Part shown: in pieces, positions 61,906 through 64,000 of the stretch
Layout: the number at the start of each line of letters is the position of its first letter
Numbering within the stretch: the stretch's first letter is position 1
Origin: Sporomusa silvacetica DSM 10669
GTDB taxonomy: Bacteria > Bacillota > Negativicutes > Sporomusales > Sporomusaceae
Assembly: GCF_002257705.1 (NCBI RefSeq)
Contig: NZ_LSLK01000070.1
Span: 186,001 to 250,000 of the forward strand
Length of the DNA stretch: 64,000 nt
Direction: 5' to 3'
Notes under the pieces: generated by a model
Databases searched by the model: none
Seen by the model: only the letters and a program-made list of their open reading frames with translations
Told to the model about the DNA's origin: nothing
Position numbers and translations under genes: made by a program

Positions 61906-62877
61906 TCAAGAATACGTTTTCTCTTCGCCGTTTTTTCGTCTTTTATACAAACCGGTAAGCCATTCTTCGCCGTTCATAAATGGCCGGGTTCCCGCCAGAG
62001 AAAATACGGTTAACGCCAGCCAGATCAAGCTAAACGACACCAAGTGAGTAGCTGTAAACGGTTCATGATACAGCACTACACCTATCGCTAATGTAATTGT
62101 CGGCGATAAATACTGGATGAACCCAAGCATACTAAGCGGCAGGCGGTTAGCCCCACTTGCGAATAGGATGAGTGGTATTGCCGTCACAGCTCCGGCTCCC
62201 ATCAAAAAACCAGCTGTCAGCAAGGAAGTTAGACCGTAAGAGCCACTTCCCTGCCCCTGAAGATAAAACACATACAGTAAAGCGGCAGGTGACACAATCA
62301 ACGTTTCCAGGGTAGTAGCCGTTATTGCACCAATTTTTACTATTTTTTTGCACATACCATAAAAGGCAAAGGTAATCGCCAGCGACAACGAGACCCACGG
62401 AATAACACCAAAACTTATTGCCATATTCATAACACCAATACCTGCAAGCATAAAAGAAACAGTCTGCCACAGAGATAATTTCTCTTTTAACACAACTACA
62501 CCCAGAAAAACATTGACAAGTGGATTAATATAATACCCCAGACTTGTTTCAACAACCCTGTTTTCATTAACAGCCCAGATATAAATTAGCCAATTAGCGC
62601 TAATAATAAGAGAGGCAAGTACTAAACCCATAAGTTTTTTAGGCTTGCGGCTAATGTCCGCTGTTTCGCTGCAGAACTGCCTTATCCCACGCGTTACCAG
62701 CAATATAAGCACCATAAACACACAGGACCAAATAATACGATGAGCTAAAATTTCATAGGCGGGAACCTGGGACAGTTGCTTCCAATAAACAGGCAACACG
62801 CCCCATAGCAAATAGGCCGCCGCTGCCGATAATATACCTAATAATCGTTCATTTTTCTGTTTATCTTCGGTATTCAT
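61906..62877 (-). CDS. rarD: RarD protein, EamA/DMT superfamily transporter
   Basis: About 323 residues with ten predicted membrane helices. GILSAAAAYLLWGVLPVYWKQL at the N-terminus, ETSLGYYINPLVNVFLG near residue 100 and LGFIQYLSPTITLAIGV near 225 are the RarD signature. The substrate of RarD is not firmly known. ATG 62877 is chosen because MNTEDKQKNERLLGIL aligns with the family start; an upstream GTG near 62904 with AGGA is an alternative. Confidence 0.88.
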   Translation of the reverse strand: MNTEDKQKNERLLGILSAAAAYLLWGVLPVYWKQLSQVPAYEILAHRIIWSCVFMVLILLVTRGIRQFCSETADISRKPKKLMGLVLASLIISANWLIYIWAVNENRVVETSLGYYINPLVNVFLGVVVLKEKLSLWQTVSFMLAGIGVMNMAISFGVIPWVSLSLAITFAFYGMCKKIVKIGAITATTLETLIVSPAALLYVFYLQGQGSGSYGLTSLLTAGFLMGAGAVTAIPLILFASGANRLPLSMLGFIQYLSPTITLAIGVVLYHEPFTATHLVSFSLIWLALTVFSLAGTRPFMNGEEWLTGLYKRRKNGEEKTYS

Positions 62878-63105
62878 TACGTTGACCCCCAGCTCAACTA
62901 CCACCATCTTCCTAGGTAATTGACATCAATAAAATAAGTACTGTCTAAGCATAGCACAACCCCGGAAAAATTCACAGGAAGAAATCTCTATGGGGAAAAT
63001 TCTAAAAAAAACACAATAACTTCTATAAAAATCCAATAACACTTGCAAGAAATTTCAAATTATAATTAAGCTAACATTGTACTTTTGCGAAATGGGAGGC
63101 AAGTT

Positions 63106-64000
63106 ATGAAACCTTTTATGGATGAAAACTTTTTGTTGACCAACAAAACGGCTGAAACCTTGTACCATGATTATGCGAAAAGCATGCCAATTTTCGATTA
63201 CCACTGCCATTTAAGTCCTCAGGAAATTGCGGACAACAAACAATATAGAAACCTTACCGAAGTCTGGTTAGGCGGTGACCATTATAAATGGCGGGCGCTG
63301 CGCAGTAATGGCGTAGACGAACACTACATAACAGGTGCTGCCCCTGACAAAGAGAAATTCATGAAATGGGCTGAAACCATGCCCCAGTGCCTTGGTAATC
63401 CACTTTTTCATTGGACCCATTTAGAATTAAAAGCCTACTTTGGTATTGATCAAGTCTTGTCACCGGCAACTGCCGAAGAAATCTGGGAAAAATGCAATGC
63501 TTTGCTCGCCAAGGATGAGTTCCGGGCACGCGGTCTGATTGAGCGCTCTAATGTCAAAGTTATCTGTACAACAGACGACCCGGCAGACTCCTTGGAGCAT
63601 CATATTGCCCTGGCAAAGGATACCTCCTTTACGACAAAAGTTTTGCCTGCCTTCCGTCCTGATAAGAGTTTCAATATTGAAAAACCTGGCTTTGCAGATT
63701 GGGTTGCCAAGCTAGCTCAAGCATCTGGTGCAGAAATCAAAGGTTTGGCGGTTTTAAAAGCAGCCTTAAAACAACGGGTGGAATTCTTCCACCAGGTTGG
63801 CTGCCGCCTATCAGACCACGCATTAGACCCGATAGTATTTGCAGTTGGAACAGACGTCCAGGCTGATACCATTCTCCAAAAGGCACTCAATGGCCAATCA
63901 CTTTCTGACAATGAAGTGGCTGTATATAAAACCAATATTCTTCTATTCCTGGGCAGACAATATGCTCGCTTAGGATGGACCATGCAGCTTCATATGGGCA
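63106..64000 (+). CDS. uxaC: Glucuronate (uronate) isomerase UxaC, 5' part
   Basis: 298 codons visible, running off the right edge. MKPFMDENFLLTNKTAETLYHDYAKSMPIFDYHCHLSP contains the metal-binding His pair (DYHCHLSP). WLGGDHYKWRALRSNGV, TTDDPADSLEHH and LPAFRPDKSFNIE are UxaC blocks. It converts D-glucuronate to D-fructuronate or D-galacturonate to D-tagaturonate. GGGAGG lies six bases before the ATG, and a perfect TATAAT occurs 40 bp upstream at 63061-63066 without a clear -35. It may begin a hexuronate operon. Confidence 0.93.
   Translation, partial: MKPFMDENFLLTNKTAETLYHDYAKSMPIFDYHCHLSPQEIADNKQYRNLTEVWLGGDHYKWRALRSNGVDEHYITGAAPDKEKFMKWAETMPQCLGNPLFHWTHLELKAYFGIDQVLSPATAEEIWEKCNALLAKDEFRARGLIERSNVKVICTTDDPADSLEHHIALAKDTSFTTKVLPAFRPDKSFNIEKPGFADWVAKLAQASGAEIKGLAVLKAALKQRVEFFHQVGCRLSDHALDPIVFAVGTDVQADTILQKALNGQSLSDNEVAVYKTNILLFLGRQYARLGWTMQLHMG

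Overview
The window looks like chromosomal DNA of an anaerobic acetogen of the Negativicutes (Sporomusa-like Firmicutes with an outer membrane). Four things point that way. There is a nearly complete Wood-Ljungdahl (reductive acetyl-CoA) operon. A family 9 (heptosyltransferase-type) glycosyltransferase fits an LPS-bearing cell. There are quinone and Tat genes. There is a siroheme-decarboxylase (AhbA/AhbB) pair for the alternative heme route. Most strong genes have AAGGAGG-type ribosome sites, and several use well-supported TTG or GTG starts. The genus is an inference from gene content only.

Region 1 (1-17.5 kb, minus strand): one long carbon-fixation operon. In transcription order it runs fchA, folD, a DUF3786 gene, cooC, fhs, acsA, acsB, acsC, acsV (RACo activator), a second CooC-type ATPase, acsD, acsE, hdrC, hdrB and the start of an hdrA-like gene cut by the window edge. 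A promoter is visible upstream of fchA, just after the terminator of the preceding quinone operon. Together these genes activate formate on tetrahydrofolate and carry it to methylene-THF. They then transfer the methyl group to the corrinoid protein and condense it with CO and CoA. metV/metF are not in the window. FolD has lost two of the three cyclohydrolase catalytic residues, which matches a separate FchA beside it.

Region 2 (17.8-35.6 kb, minus strand): quinone prenyltransferase and UbiD-type decarboxylase with tatC, tatA and hepT; a four-subunit 2-oxoacid:ferredoxin oxidoreductase (korABCD); a phosphotransacylase; ahbA/ahbB; and a protein quality-control block (tig, clpP, clpX, lonB, lon, engB).

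Region 3 (35.7-43.7 kb): an accessory stretch. It holds a radical SAM/SPASM maturase followed by a peptide-like open frame with no normal start codon, a YjdF/DUF2238-like membrane protein, DUF134 and Mrp genes, a CstR-like regulator with a CoA-disulfide reductase/rhodanese gene, tRNAs (Gly, Leu, Lys x2, Gln, His), a gene remnant and several repeat families. The most notable repeat is a ~168-bp, highly structured element with a second inverted copy 20 kb away at 61.3 kb.

Region 4 (43.8-64 kb): mixed housekeeping and small unknown genes. These are hrpB, a DUF815 AAA ATPase, an aldolase, a flavin-split-barrel protein, a GNAT acetyltransferase, an ABC-F protein, an orphan citXG fusion, a polyphosphate kinase 2, a lone response regulator, a heptosyltransferase, topB, a thioredoxin-like [2Fe-2S] ferredoxin, rarD and the 5' part of uxaC. 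No rRNA, CRISPR array, prophage or intact insertion sequence was seen.
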